A DNA stretch of 39,866 nt. It comes from Bacteroidota bacterium. Lineage in GTDB: Bacteria; Bacteroidota; Bacteroidia; Chitinophagales; Chitinophagaceae. Shown piece after piece: positions 9,560-17,687 of the stretch. The stretch covers positions 1-39,866 of the forward strand of contig JAKQJG010000060.1 of NCBI GenBank assembly GCA_029561305.1, given 5' to 3'. Under the pieces are notes generated by a model. That model saw only the letters and a program-made list of their open reading frames with translations, made no database searches and was not told the DNA's origin. Positions within the stretch are counted from its first letter, which is position 1; each line of letters begins with the position of its first letter. Position numbers and translations under genes: made by a program.

Positions 9560-10941
9560 ATGGGTATTGATTTTTTAATTGTTGGAAGAGAAAAGAAAAA
9601 GGAAGAGCCTTTAGCACCCGATTCAACCCATATTTTCCCATTATGCCGTTTAATGATATCACTGCATATATACAAACCCAGGCCAAATCCGGATATATGT
9701 ACGGAAGTATTTCTTGCCCTGTAAAACCGCTCAAAGATCTTCTCCTTGTCTTCTTCCGGTATTCCGTTCCCAAAGTCTTTAATTTCTACAATCAGCTGTT
9801 CGTCCTTTATGGTGCTGTTGACAAATATGTCGCTGCGGGGAGGAGAATATTTTACAGCATTTGACAGTAGGTTGATCAACACCTGTTCAATTCTTTGCCT
9901 GTCACCTTTTACTGTAAGATCATTAAAAGTGCCATTCCTTATTATTGTATGATCCGTTCGTATGCCTGCACTAATCGAATCTATTGATTCATCTATCAAT
10001 TCGTCCATTTTGAACTCCTCGATGTTTAGCTGAAGTTGTCCGCTGTTAATCCTGGATACATCCAGCAGGTCCGCAATGAGGTGTTCCAGCTTGGCGGTGC
10101 TCTCCTTTGTTTTTTGAATAAAAATTTGCTGCGGCTGCCGGGTTTCCATCTCATTCAATAATTCAATATATCCTTTGATACTGGTAAGGGGCGTTTTTAA
10201 TTCATGGCTGGCGATACCAATAAATTCATCTTTTCTTTGCTGGCTTTCATTCACCTGGTACATCAGGTCATTGTATACCTTGATAAGAATGCCGATCTCA
10301 TCTTTTCCATCATCTTTGATGACCAGCCTGTAATTATTTGTTTCGCTTGCTTCTTTCATTTTTTCAACTAAAAAAAGCAGTCGTTTGGAAACGTAGGTTT
10401 GAATGATAAAGGCGATCAAAAAGCCACAACCCAGCGCCACCACCAGCGATATTCCTGCGATACCAAACTTCTTACTTTTCATGTCTTCGAGTTCGGATAA
10501 TTCGCAATCGATATACACATGGCCGGCCAATTCATTTTCTGCATTCACTATCGGGTTAGTGACATACAAATGCCTTCCTTCAAATGCAAAAGTTTTATTT
10601 CCAAGATCAAACCAACTGCTGTCTGCCTTGGTTTTTGAAAACTGGGCAAACGTATTTCCATCTGTATCAGTGATAACCGCCCTTACTATATCAGGTGCCA
10701 CATTCTGCAGTTCAGACAGAATATCTTTTGCCGCTTCATTGTCCTGGAATTGAATTGTTGATACATTATTTGCAGCCAGTACTTTGGCAATACTCTGAAT
10801 GCTTTTTACTTTTCGCTCCTTGTAATCTTTGATGTCTATCATGATGAAACCTGTGAAAAAGATCGCTAACACAAAAACACTGGTCAATACCTGGATGAGT
10901 ACCAGTTTATTTTGAATAGATATATTGCGCAGGTTTATCAT
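9556..10941 (-). CDS. Sensor histidine kinase with CHASE8-like periplasmic domain and HAMP
   Basis: A 461-residue membrane histidine kinase. Spans lie at about residues 12-34 and 160-182. Between them is a periplasmic domain of about 125 residues with an N-terminal helix and an AVITDTDGN strand, which reads like the CHASE8 domain of the diguanylate cyclase YfiN/TpbB. A HAMP linker (about 183-236) leads to a HisKA domain with phospho-acceptor H246 in ASHELKTPLTS. The ATPase domain has the N box NLLSNAVKYS, the G1 motif DFGNGIP at 389 and the G2 motif GFGLGLYI at 418. It sits six bases after the YfiR-like gene and overlaps the response regulator gene. By analogy with YfiR and YfiN, the upstream periplasmic protein may hold the sensor domain in check. 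The kinase call is firm; the CHASE8 assignment is from pattern memory. Confidence 0.93.
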   Translation of the reverse strand: MINLRNISIQNKLVLIQVLTSVFVLAIFFTGFIMIDIKDYKERKVKSIQSIAKVLAANNVSTIQFQDNEAAKDILSELQNVAPDIVRAVITDTDGNTFAQFSKTKADSSWFDLGNKTFAFEGRHLYVTNPIVNAENELAGHVYIDCELSELEDMKSKKFGIAGISLVVALGCGFLIAFIIQTYVSKRLLFLVEKMKEASETNNYRLVIKDDGKDEIGILIKVYNDLMYQVNESQQRKDEFIGIASHELKTPLTSIKGYIELLNEMETRQPQQIFIQKTKESTAKLEHLIADLLDVSRINSGQLQLNIEEFKMDELIDESIDSISAGIRTDHTIIRNGTFNDLTVKGDRQRIEQVLINLLSNAVKYSPPRSDIFVNSTIKDEQLIVEIKDFGNGIPEEDKEKIFERFYRARNTSVHISGFGLGLYICSDIIKRHNGKIWVESGAKGSSFFFSLPTIKKSIPI

Positions 10942-10947
10942 AGGTTT

Positions 10948-11466
10948 TTAATCTATCAGTATAGCAAGTTTTAATAATTGGGAACTCACTTTCACATTGG
11001 CGGCATAGATGGCATTTAAGTTGGCCTCAAATTTCAATTTGTCATTTTTTATAATAAAATTGAATGCGCTTCCCATCTTTGCATACCCTGGTTCTTCACT
11101 TACGGTTAATGTTCCTTTAGCTGTTTTTTCTAAAATGACGGGAAGTGAAGAGGATTGATTACGGGGAATAAAAAGTATATGACTGAAACCGATGGCGTCG
11201 GCGGAATTATAGTACCTGATGAGTATCCTCCTTCCTTTTACATTGTTTGTTTGGGCTATTTTTTCAAGGGGGCCACTGATGGATGAACTGCCGACGATAC
11301 CGATAATAAAATCACCGGAATTATCAGCCCCTTCCCATTCGATGTACTTTGTAAAGTTATAAATGAAGGCTGCTTTTAACGATGCTTCGCCACCTTCGTC
11401 CTGCGACAAAGCATATTTGTGTGCAAAGAAGCTTAACAGTATCAATAAAAAATGCCTTCGGTGCAT
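10948..11466 (-). CDS. YfiR-family periplasmic protein (DUF4154)
   Basis: A 172-residue protein with a signal peptide (MHRRHFLLILLSFFAH, cleavage near residue 21). The mature part carries the family pattern: an LKAAFIYNFTKYIEW opening, a middle strand IIGIVGSS, then FSHILFIP, and a C-terminal INxxA-like segment ending in SSQLLKLAILID. In Pseudomonas, YfiR is a periplasmic inhibitor of the diguanylate cyclase YfiN. Here the neighbouring membrane protein is a histidine kinase, not a cyclase, so YfiR-type control is probably exerted on the kinase. It lies 22 bases after the TonB receptor gene and 6 bases before the kinase gene, consistent with one operon. The two cysteines that stabilise Pseudomonas YfiR are not obvious in this mature sequence. 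Confidence 0.88.
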   Translation of the reverse strand: MHRRHFLLILLSFFAHKYALSQDEGGEASLKAAFIYNFTKYIEWEGADNSGDFIIGIVGSSSISGPLEKIAQTNNVKGRRILIRYYNSADAIGFSHILFIPRNQSSSLPVILEKTAKGTLTVSEEPGYAKMGSAFNFIIKNDKLKFEANLNAIYAANVKVSSQLLKLAILID

Positions 11467-11488
11467 AAGTGGTTTTTTTGCAGCACAT

Positions 11489-13603
11489 TTAAAGCGCTAC
11501 TCCAAATTTTATCATACAATTAATGCCAGGTTGTTCCAGCACAGTTGAATAAATGAACCCATCTGCAGTTCTGAATCCGGGGTCGAGATACTTAACATTA
11601 AATAGATTGTGAACTATCAGCCTTGCATAAACTTTTTTTTCAAAAAGGTTTTCTGAAGTGAAAACAACATTGGTGAGAAAATAGCCAGCAACCGGTCCAT
11701 AGGGGTCCGTATTCGGAACATTCCTTTTGCCAACCCAATTGCCCGAAATATGTAAACTGCCCAGCTCAGGTTTGCGGAACAATAAGCCGATATTACCTTT
11801 TACTTTTGCAATGCCCGAAACTTCTCTTTCAAATCCGGTAAGATAATTTCTTCCTATTGCCTTTGTATAGGTAAAATTGGCATATCCTGTAATGGTTTTG
11901 TTGAATAAAATGTCAAAGCGGGTTTCTAACCCTGTAATATCAATTTCGCCCGGATTTTTATCATCATTTGGATCAGGCAGTGCACCTAAAATAATAGCAT
12001 CTCTCACCCTGTTGTAAAAGCCGTTTACCTGGAAAATAAAGTTTGATGATAATTTATAGTTGACATTCGCTTCAAGCGTGGTGGCTTTTTCCACTTTTAA
12101 TTTTACACCTGGAGGAGCCTGGTAAATTTCTGTATTGGTAGGAGCCCGGTATGCATTCCCAAACATCAGCTTGATAGTTGTTTTATCACCTGGTTGATTT
12201 ACAATCGCAAACCTTGGACTCACAGGGCTTCCATAATAATTGTTGTAATCATACCTGGCGCCAATGGTAAAGCTTGTTTTTTTAAGGTAGTTGGTATTCC
12301 AGATCATTTGTGCATAGCTGCCCACGTTTATCCGGATATCATACAGTCTTTCTCTAAAAGTTGAATACAAATTCAGTAAGGTATCTCTTCCGTCTAAAAG
12401 GTAAACAGTGCTTGTATCAACATTGATGCGCCGGTTACCTCTTTCAATATTTTCACGAAAGTATTGCAGGCCGGCAGAGAACCGGAGATTAGAAAGGGGT
12501 GTATAGTCGAAGGTAGCTTCTCCACCGGCACGGTTTGAATGATTGGCTGTGGGGACCCGGTACAATTTTCTGCCATCAATGGTAATATACGCATAGGAGT
12601 TTTCGCTGATGCCGGTTTCCCTGTATAAAGCCCTTGCCATTAAAAGCAGTTTTGAATTTGGCTGGTATTCCTGCTGTAAATAAAAAGTGCGGGCATATGG
12701 CTCCTCTAAACCGGATTTTTCTCCCCGCACATCTCTTGCGATAAGCCCCAGCACTCCTGTATTACCATAACCTTGTGGAGGTAAATTTAAAAATACGGTG
12801 GGGCTGTTGAAAAACGTTCCCCATCCCATGGGTGTATTGTATATACGGCCACCTGCAGTGGTTTTTAAATTTTTATGCTCATAAGTAACCGTGGCATTCA
12901 GAGAATAAGCTTTGTCAACATAGGAAGCACTATAATTAGGATCCCTGTTTTTAAACCTGGGCCCATCGGTGCTGTACAACGAACCCGATATTGCTACATC
13001 AAAATTTGATTTGCGAAGTCCAAACTGGATATTATCTGAATGTGTGTTAAACGTACCATATCCCTTTTCATATTCTAATCCCTGTACACTACTTCCTTTT
13101 TTTGTGATGATATTGATCACTCCTCCAAAGGCATTGGCACCATACAAAGCGGAAGCCGGCCCCCACACTACTTCTATTCTTTCTACGTTGTGCAGGCTGT
13201 ACGCAGGTCCGGCCATGTCATTGCTGCCAATGATATTATTTTCTGCAATACCATCTATCATCAATAAGGCCCTTAAGTTTTCAGCCCCATACATGCCACG
13301 GAAATAAATGAGGGTTGGAACATAACCATTGATGTGAATAAAATCAATACCAGGGATATCTCTCAGGGCATCTTCCAGCTGCTGGTAGCCACGTTCTTTT
13401 ATCTGTCTTGCAGTAATGACGTTCATCGTTGCAGGAGCATCCGTAATTTTCTGGGATGTCCGGGTGGCTGTGGTCACCTTCACATCCATTAGCTCTTCCA
13501 GCGTCAGGGTAAGCAAATTTTCAACACCCATTGCAGTATCCTGTGCAGAAGAAATAAAATGTGCAGCAACCGATAAGATAATAACGGAAATAGTTTTTCT
13601 CAC
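11489..13603 (-). CDS. TonB-dependent outer-membrane receptor
   Basis: A 704-residue receptor. The signal peptide spans about residues 1-20 (cut after SSAQ). A short segment LTLEELMDVKVTTATR precedes the plug, as in receptors that accompany YfiR-like genes. The plug contains DAPATMNVIT, LRDIPGID, VERIEVVWGP, ALYGANAFGGVINI and LLMIDG; the remaining 530 or so residues form the 22-strand barrel and end in a hydrophobic strand. There is no carboxypeptidase-like N-terminal domain and no SusD partner, so it is not a typical polysaccharide-utilisation SusC. It is the first gene of an operon with YfiR-like, kinase and regulator genes. The ligand cannot be read from sequence. It may be a transporter, a signal receiver, or both. 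Confidence 0.94.
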   Translation of the reverse strand: MRKTISVIILSVAAHFISSAQDTAMGVENLLTLTLEELMDVKVTTATRTSQKITDAPATMNVITARQIKERGYQQLEDALRDIPGIDFIHINGYVPTLIYFRGMYGAENLRALLMIDGIAENNIIGSNDMAGPAYSLHNVERIEVVWGPASALYGANAFGGVINIITKKGSSVQGLEYEKGYGTFNTHSDNIQFGLRKSNFDVAISGSLYSTDGPRFKNRDPNYSASYVDKAYSLNATVTYEHKNLKTTAGGRIYNTPMGWGTFFNSPTVFLNLPPQGYGNTGVLGLIARDVRGEKSGLEEPYARTFYLQQEYQPNSKLLLMARALYRETGISENSYAYITIDGRKLYRVPTANHSNRAGGEATFDYTPLSNLRFSAGLQYFRENIERGNRRINVDTSTVYLLDGRDTLLNLYSTFRERLYDIRINVGSYAQMIWNTNYLKKTSFTIGARYDYNNYYGSPVSPRFAIVNQPGDKTTIKLMFGNAYRAPTNTEIYQAPPGVKLKVEKATTLEANVNYKLSSNFIFQVNGFYNRVRDAIILGALPDPNDDKNPGEIDITGLETRFDILFNKTITGYANFTYTKAIGRNYLTGFEREVSGIAKVKGNIGLLFRKPELGSLHISGNWVGKRNVPNTDPYGPVAGYFLTNVVFTSENLFEKKVYARLIVHNLFNVKYLDPGFRTADGFIYSTVLEQPGINCMIKFGVAL

Positions 13604-13861
13604 AAGTCAACTCAATTTTATACTGGTTTCAAACTTGATAAACAATACAGAACGAAGTACGTTCACAATAAAAGAGCCGAAAATTTAGTAGACTAATGTT
13701 AGTGATTTTACCAAAGTAATTATCCACTTTGCCTGGGGAATCATTTCCCAGGTGAGCATTTTTTTACCCGGAATTCCAAATAACAAATTTCTTCCCGCTT
13801 GAAGGAAGTCCAGTACAAAAATGTTGCAATTGTTAATAGCTTGTTTATGGTAGCCGGAAGC

Positions 13862-13892
13862 TTTGAATGTTTTTTATGGGTTGATACCTTGC
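13862..13892 (+). promoter_or_regulatory. Bacteroidota-type promoter for the divergent response regulator
   Basis: TTTG at 13862-13865 is followed after exactly 19 bases by TACCTTGC at 13885-13892, close to the Bacteroidota -33/-7 consensus. Initiation about seven bases downstream would fall on or next to the ATG at 13899, implying a leaderless or nearly leaderless message. It also rules out the upstream ATG at 13863, which lies inside the promoter. Confidence 0.6.
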
Positions 13893-13898
13893 ACCGAA

Positions 13899-14264
13899 AT
13901 GCATAAATCTAAAGTACTGATAATTGAAGACTCCCCGGACCTGGCTGACTTTATGTCCCACTTGCTGTCCCTGAAAAATTTTGAAGTGCACACAACGTTA
14001 TCCCGTGAAGGAATCATGACCCTGCTGGATGAATTTATGCCGGACATTGTATTGTTGGACGTCAATTTAAAAGGCGAAGATGGCCGGCAACTTTGCCGGG
14101 ACATTAAACTGGTGCACAGGTTCAAACATATTCCGCATATTTTAATGTCGGCAAACCCCGTATTTTTAACTGACTATACTGCCTGTTATGCAGATGATGT
14201 ACTGCATAAACCATTTGAGATAGTAACACTGATCAACACCATCAACCGGCATACAGGCAGATAA
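13899..14264 (+). CDS. Second single-domain response regulator (CheY-like)
   Basis: A 121-residue receiver domain. Acidic residues are E10 and D11, the phospho-acceptor is D54 in VLLDVNL, the switch serine is S84 in LMSAN and the lysine is K104 in HKPFE. The start at 13899 is preferred over an upstream in-frame ATG at 13863 because it gives a normal receiver N-terminus (MHKSKVLIIED) and because a promoter overlaps the longer start. It is divergent from the TonB receptor operon and shares features with that operon's own regulator (HIP and SAN before the lysine), so the two may be targets of the same kinase. No output domain is present. Confidence 0.9.
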   Translation: MHKSKVLIIEDSPDLADFMSHLLSLKNFEVHTTLSREGIMTLLDEFMPDIVLLDVNLKGEDGRQLCRDIKLVHRFKHIPHILMSANPVFLTDYTACYADDVLHKPFEIVTLINTINRHTGR

Positions 14265-14313
14265 ACATGTAAACCAGGGTTGATCAATGCAGGCGGCTGA
14301 ACCCGGTAATGCC

Positions 14314-14502
14314 CTAGCCCAGTTCTCTTAACCATTTTATCAGGTCATCCTTCGCTTTACCGGTTTTTTGCTGCATACGGCCCCAAAACTCATCGTCCTT
14401 GCCTTCTTCATAAGCCAGGTCATCTTCAGTAAGCTCTCCGTATTTTTGTTTAAGCTTACCTTTCCACTCATTCCATTTGCCTTTAAGTTCTAACTTATCC
14501 AT
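14314..14502 (-). CDS. CsbD-family stress protein
   Basis: A 62-residue, highly charged protein. It shows the CsbD-like pattern of a [15 protein letters not shown] segment, the LTEDDL motif and a second amphipathic [14 protein letters not shown] segment. CsbD-like proteins are abundant general-stress proteins of unknown biochemical role. It lies downstream of an unknown gene and a DUF892 gene on the same strand, a pairing common in stress-induced groups. The 82-base gap before it suggests it may have its own promoter. The family call is confident; the function is not known. Confidence 0.88.
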   Translation of the reverse strand: MDKLELKGKWNEWKGKLKQKYGELTEDDLAYEEGKDDEFWGRMQQKTGKAKDDLIKWLRELG

Positions 14503-14584
14503 GATTGTAAAATTTTAATTAGTGAATTCTTTTTTTATTATATCTTCTGTTACTCATACCTCACCCAATATGATATCGGATAAT

Positions 14585-14986
14585 TTATCCAGCCATTTTA
14601 AAAGTTTCCATTAACGGATCAATTTTCTCCCCATCAGCAAGGTTTGTATTTGATTCAGTGTGATCCGTGGTCAACGGAAATATATAAACAGAAAAACTTT
14701 TTTCCCCGGCTATTTTTAAGCCTTCATTTTTTAAATAACTTACTGAGTTATCTGCCAGTGTGAAGTGATCTTTAAATCCGTCTTTGGCAATGTCTGCATT
14801 TAAAAAATATATTGCGTATAAGTTTTTTGTGTTAACGGGTACGATGGCGGTTTTGCACGAATAAAAACTCGGAACAGCATTGTCCATAAATAATATTTTG
14901 CTATCAAACATCACACTGCCATGTGAACTGCTGAGACTGAAATCTTTTAGGAAGTCTTTTATAACATTACCAAAGTTTACATTCAT
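14585..14986 (-). CDS. Unknown 133-residue soluble protein
   Basis: I do not recognise a family. There is no signal peptide or membrane span. The sequence alternates short beta-like stretches (KILFMDNAVPSFY, LYAIYFLNADIAKDG, FSVYIFPLTTD) with charged loops and ends in an acidic helix (DPLMETFKMAG). The composition suggests a small mixed alpha/beta cytoplasmic protein. It lies between the DUF892 and CsbD genes on the same strand. A strong terminator-like hairpin separates it from DUF892, so it is probably transcribed separately from that gene. Expression with the stress neighbours is plausible but unproven. Confidence 0.65.
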   Translation of the reverse strand: MNVNFGNVIKDFLKDFSLSSSHGSVMFDSKILFMDNAVPSFYSCKTAIVPVNTKNLYAIYFLNADIAKDGFKDHFTLADNSVSYLKNEGLKIAGEKSFSVYIFPLTTDHTESNTNLADGEKIDPLMETFKMAG

Positions 14987-15093
14987 AACATTTAATTTGA
15001 CCCCAGTAGAATCCTGTTAAGACTATCTTTTTTCATTGCCGGGAAACGGGAAGAGTTAAAAGGATTTTTTGCAACAAAACAATTCTATAATGA

Positions 15094-15125
15094 AAAAAAG
15101 GCCTGTTAAATCACAGGCCTTTTTT
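15094..15125 (-). terminator. Rho-independent, likely bidirectional, terminator after the DUF892 gene
   Basis: The stem AAAAAAGGCCTGT (15094-15106) pairs perfectly with 15113-15125 around a six-base loop, giving a GC core flanked by A and T runs on both strands. It starts eight bases beyond the DUF892 stop codon on the minus strand. Confidence 0.85.
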
Positions 15126-15133
15126 AAAAACCT

Positions 15134-15706
15134 TTATGCTTCTTCTTCAGTTTCGTCAGCAGCCTGGAAATTGATATCATTTTCAGCGATATCTGTTAAT
15201 TTTTCATCAGCTGCTTTTTCTTCAACCAGTGTTTCTTCCAGTATTCCTGCAATATCTTCTAATTGAAGGGTCTTTGCCAACTGTGCAAGTCCGCCATAGG
15301 TTGCAATTTCATAATGCTCCACTTTTTGACAGGCGAGGATGATTGCTACATCCCTGGTTGCAGACCCATCTTCTGTATCTTCCACCACGCTGTCTGCTTC
15401 CTTACTTAATCCTTCCATCGCATCACATTTTTTAGCCTGTGCTTTTTCGCCCAGCAATTCAAACACCTGCTCTAATCTTTCCACTTGAATTTTGGTTTCT
15501 TCCAAATGCTGTGTTAAGGCAGTTTTTAAAGTGTCAGAAGTGGCCGCTTTGTTAAGCTTAGGTAATGCTTTTAAAAGATGTTTTTCTGCCCAATAAATAT
15601 CTTTCAGTGAGTCATAAAAAAACTCTTTTAACATAGGTTCAGTTTCACCCTGTTGTTTCTTACTGCTCTTTGATGCAGTTGCTTTTTTGGTTGCTGTCTT
15701 TGGCAT
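15134..15706 (-). CDS. DUF892 ferritin-like protein (YciE/YciF type)
   Basis: A 190-residue protein. After a lysine-rich tail of about 24 residues (MPKTATKKATASKSSKK) comes the DUF892 four-helix domain: FFYDSLKDIYWAEKHLLKALPKL, HLEET, a central CDAMEGL segment and KVEHYEIATYGGL. The Glu and His pattern fits the di-metal site of ferritin-like folds. Family members in enterobacteria are induced by osmotic and oxidative stress; no defined reaction is known to me. The acidic C-terminus (ADETEEEA) balances the basic N-terminus. The basic tail might bind nucleic acid, but that is speculation. The gene is followed by a strong terminator and grouped with a CsbD-like gene. Confidence 0.9.
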   Translation of the reverse strand: MPKTATKKATASKSSKKQQGETEPMLKEFFYDSLKDIYWAEKHLLKALPKLNKAATSDTLKTALTQHLEETKIQVERLEQVFELLGEKAQAKKCDAMEGLSKEADSVVEDTEDGSATRDVAIILACQKVEHYEIATYGGLAQLAKTLQLEDIAGILEETLVEEKAADEKLTDIAENDINFQAADETEEEA

Positions 15707-16169
15707 AATGATATTTTTTTGATTTGATACAATTGTGTTTACAGGATGAATAAAAGCAAAACCGGTGCCCTTTTAATGAGATATACCCACGACACTTTTT
15801 TTAATGATGAAAGGCTTTTATGGTGGCTCTTTATGGCGAAAAGGGCGGGTTGAAGCGTGTTTGCGCAGCGAACAACATATTACAGGCAATAATCAGTGGG
15901 GCATTTGTGCAACATCGTGGAAAACAAAGCCGAAAAAAATCCACGATACATAGCGATTAAAAAATGTTTCTTTTTTTAAAAGAGTTTTTTCATGGCGTCA
16001 CTTCTTGTGTTTGAAATGAAGACCAGATCTACGGCTTTATTGAAAAGACTGAATAAGCACATGGTTAATTAAAAGAACATGATGAATTCATCCTTTTATT
16101 CTATGATACAAACAACAAATATTTATCGGGGTTTCCTGCCAACAACAGTCCGCCAGGTTTTAAACAACA
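15707..16169. other. 463-base gap without a supported gene
   Basis: No RNA gene or convincing coding frame is seen. A plus-strand frame of 49 codons (15804-15953) has an untypical composition and is not called. A perfect 12-base palindrome GATGAATTCATC lies at 16081-16092. The part next to 15706 presumably holds the DUF892 promoter, but no clear consensus was found. Confidence 0.5.
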
Positions 16170-16580
16170 CTAGTCTGCCTTGCTTTCATGGCCAATTATT
16201 TCTTCCCTGAATTTGATCTCTGTTTTCTCCCTTTTAATTCCAAAACGTATCAGCGAAAAAAGACCCATGTAAACATTGGCTATCCATACAAGTGAAAACC
16301 ACGCAATAAAGTGGCCTTTTAGTCCTTCAAAAAGTAATGTATATTTTGTCAGGAAGATAAAAAACAGCGCTATATAGTGACTGAAACAATATTCGCAAGT
16401 AAATACATAAAAGAATTTTCTTTGTACAGCTGCTTTTTTTTCTTTACTGCATCGCACACAATACTCCCTTGCTTCTCTAAAAATTTCTTCGTGCGTTACT
16501 GTCCATGCCATGCATGCTACTGGTATCGACAGTAAAAGCAGCCAGCCGAATTGGGTGAGCAGTGGTACAGCTTTTTCCAT
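16170..16580 (-). CDS. Membrane protein with paired cysteines, unknown function
   Basis: A 136-residue protein with three or four hydrophobic segments (about residues 9-27, 63-80 and 87-115). Two cysteine pairs are seen in the first half: CVRC around residue 42 and CEYC around residue 60, the latter directly before a membrane span (CEYCFSHYIALFF). That CxxC-span arrangement recalls DUF1360-type membrane proteins, but the match is loose. The cysteines could bind metal or be redox active. The C-terminus is charged and probably cytoplasmic. It is transcribed away from the mla operon. A perfect 17-base palindrome lies 32 bases upstream of its start. Confidence 0.72.
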   Translation of the reverse strand: MEKAVPLLTQFGWLLLLSIPVACMAWTVTHEEIFREAREYCVRCSKEKKAAVQRKFFYVFTCEYCFSHYIALFFIFLTKYTLLFEGLKGHFIAWFSLVWIANVYMGLFSLIRFGIKREKTEIKFREEIIGHESKAD

Positions 16581-16905
16581 ATACTATTATTGACCTACTA
16601 TTGTGCCAAACGCAGTTTTGAAAACTGCAGTAAAAGGAATTATATAAAAGGAATAACTAATAATACAAATGATTGATCTTTCAATATCGTCCATTGTTGG
16701 TGAAATTATTCCCCATGTTTCCGCTCTTAAATGATCAGTAAAAGTTATTATACGTCACTTATTCCGTGCAAAAAATGATAAACTGAATTTTATGCAATGG
16801 CTCTAAACCTTTACTGGCACTATATCCGGCAAACGCTTTGATGTATTTTTATATTTCAAAAATGGCCACCCTTTTTTTGGGTATAATTTTTCATATACCT
16901 ATTAC
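16581..16905. other. 325-base divergent regulatory gap before mlaE
   Basis: No gene is seen. It contains the 17-base palindrome at 16612-16628 and, just before the mlaE ATG, the inverted repeat GGTATA (16880-16885) and TATACC (16894-16899). An exact Bacteroidota promoter was not found; TATATTTC near 16850 is the closest -7-like match and lacks a properly spaced TTTG. Confidence 0.45.
16612..16628. promoter_or_regulatory. Perfect 17-base palindrome, candidate operator
   Basis: GCAGTTTT and AAAACTGC flank a single central G. The site is 32 bases upstream of the start of the minus-strand membrane protein, the usual place for a repressor site. It lacks a T-run, so termination is unlikely. No regulator is known from the window. 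Confidence 0.45.
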
Positions 16906-17682
16906 ATGTTATCAAGCTTAACAAGGTCTACCCGACAATTCTTTGAGGATACCGGCAGTGCTATATTTTTTTTCAGATCGTTTTCACGTAATATTTTCCG
17001 GAGTGATTTTTACTGGGGAGAATTTATCCGGCAATGCTATTTAGCTGGCGTTCGTTCTCTTAGTATTGTATTACTCACCGGTTTTGTGTTGGGCTTTGTG
17101 CTTACACTGCAATCGCTGCCCACGCTTAAGCAGTTTGGAGCAGAGTCGTTTGTTCCCGACATGGTGGCCATTTCGGTGATAAGAGAAATTGGTCCTGTTA
17201 TAACATCTCTTATTTGTGCAGGAAAAATTGCTTCGGGCATTGGTGCAGAACTTGGTAGCATGAAAGTGACAGAACAGGTGGCAGCAATGGAGGTTTCCGG
17301 TGCTAATCCCATACAGTACCTTGCTGTAACCAGGATCCTGGCCTGCACTTTTATGGTTCCGTTATTGGTGCTGTTTTCGGATATCATGTCTTTTTTGGGC
17401 GGTTTTGCCGGGATCAATGTTGCCGGCGAAATGACGGCAGTGATGTACTTTAATAAATCATTTGCCAACCTGGTATTTTCTGATTTCGTTCCTGCATTTA
17501 TAAAGACTATCGCATTTGGATTCAGCATTGGTTTTATCGGTTGCTACAAAGGTTTCAATGCAAGCCGGGGTACCGAGAGTGTGGGTATTGCTGCCAACTC
17601 TGCTGTGGTAGCCGCCTGCGTTAGTATTATCATTATTGACGCATTGGCGGTACAAATTACCAGCCTGTTCATTTATAACTAA
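16906..17682 (+). CDS. mlaE: MlaE-type ABC transporter permease
   Basis: A 258-residue permease of the MlaE/DUF140 family, the inner-membrane core of lipid (mainly phospholipid) transporters that work with MCE proteins. Conserved features are an amphipathic N-terminus followed by GVRSLSIVLLTGFVLG, the family signature REIGPVITSLICAGK around residue 88, the EQVAAMEVSGANPIQYL coupling segment, and five or so spans ending with a small hydrophobic helix. It is first in an mlaE-mlaF-mlaD operon, five bases ahead of the ATPase gene. MlaB and MlaC homologues are not present nearby, as is usual in Bacteroidota. A short inverted repeat overlaps the region immediately before the ATG. Confidence 0.95.
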   Translation: MLSSLTRSTRQFFEDTGSAIFFFRSFSRNIFRSDFYWGEFIRQCYLAGVRSLSIVLLTGFVLGFVLTLQSLPTLKQFGAESFVPDMVAISVIREIGPVITSLICAGKIASGIGAELGSMKVTEQVAAMEVSGANPIQYLAVTRILACTFMVPLLVLFSDIMSFLGGFAGINVAGEMTAVMYFNKSFANLVFSDFVPAFIKTIAFGFSIGFIGCYKGFNASRGTESVGIAANSAVVAACVSIIIIDALAVQITSLFIYN

Positions 17683-17687
17683 CCTGT

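Noticed and set aside
13863..13898. Longer start for the divergent response regulator
   Set aside because: The region is inside a well-spaced promoter and the extra residues do not belong to a receiver domain.
15804..15953. A 49-codon plus-strand frame in the gap upstream of the DUF892 gene
   Set aside because: Its residue composition (many Trp, Cys, Lys and Arg without pattern) does not look like a selected protein, and there is no promoter or conserved motif.
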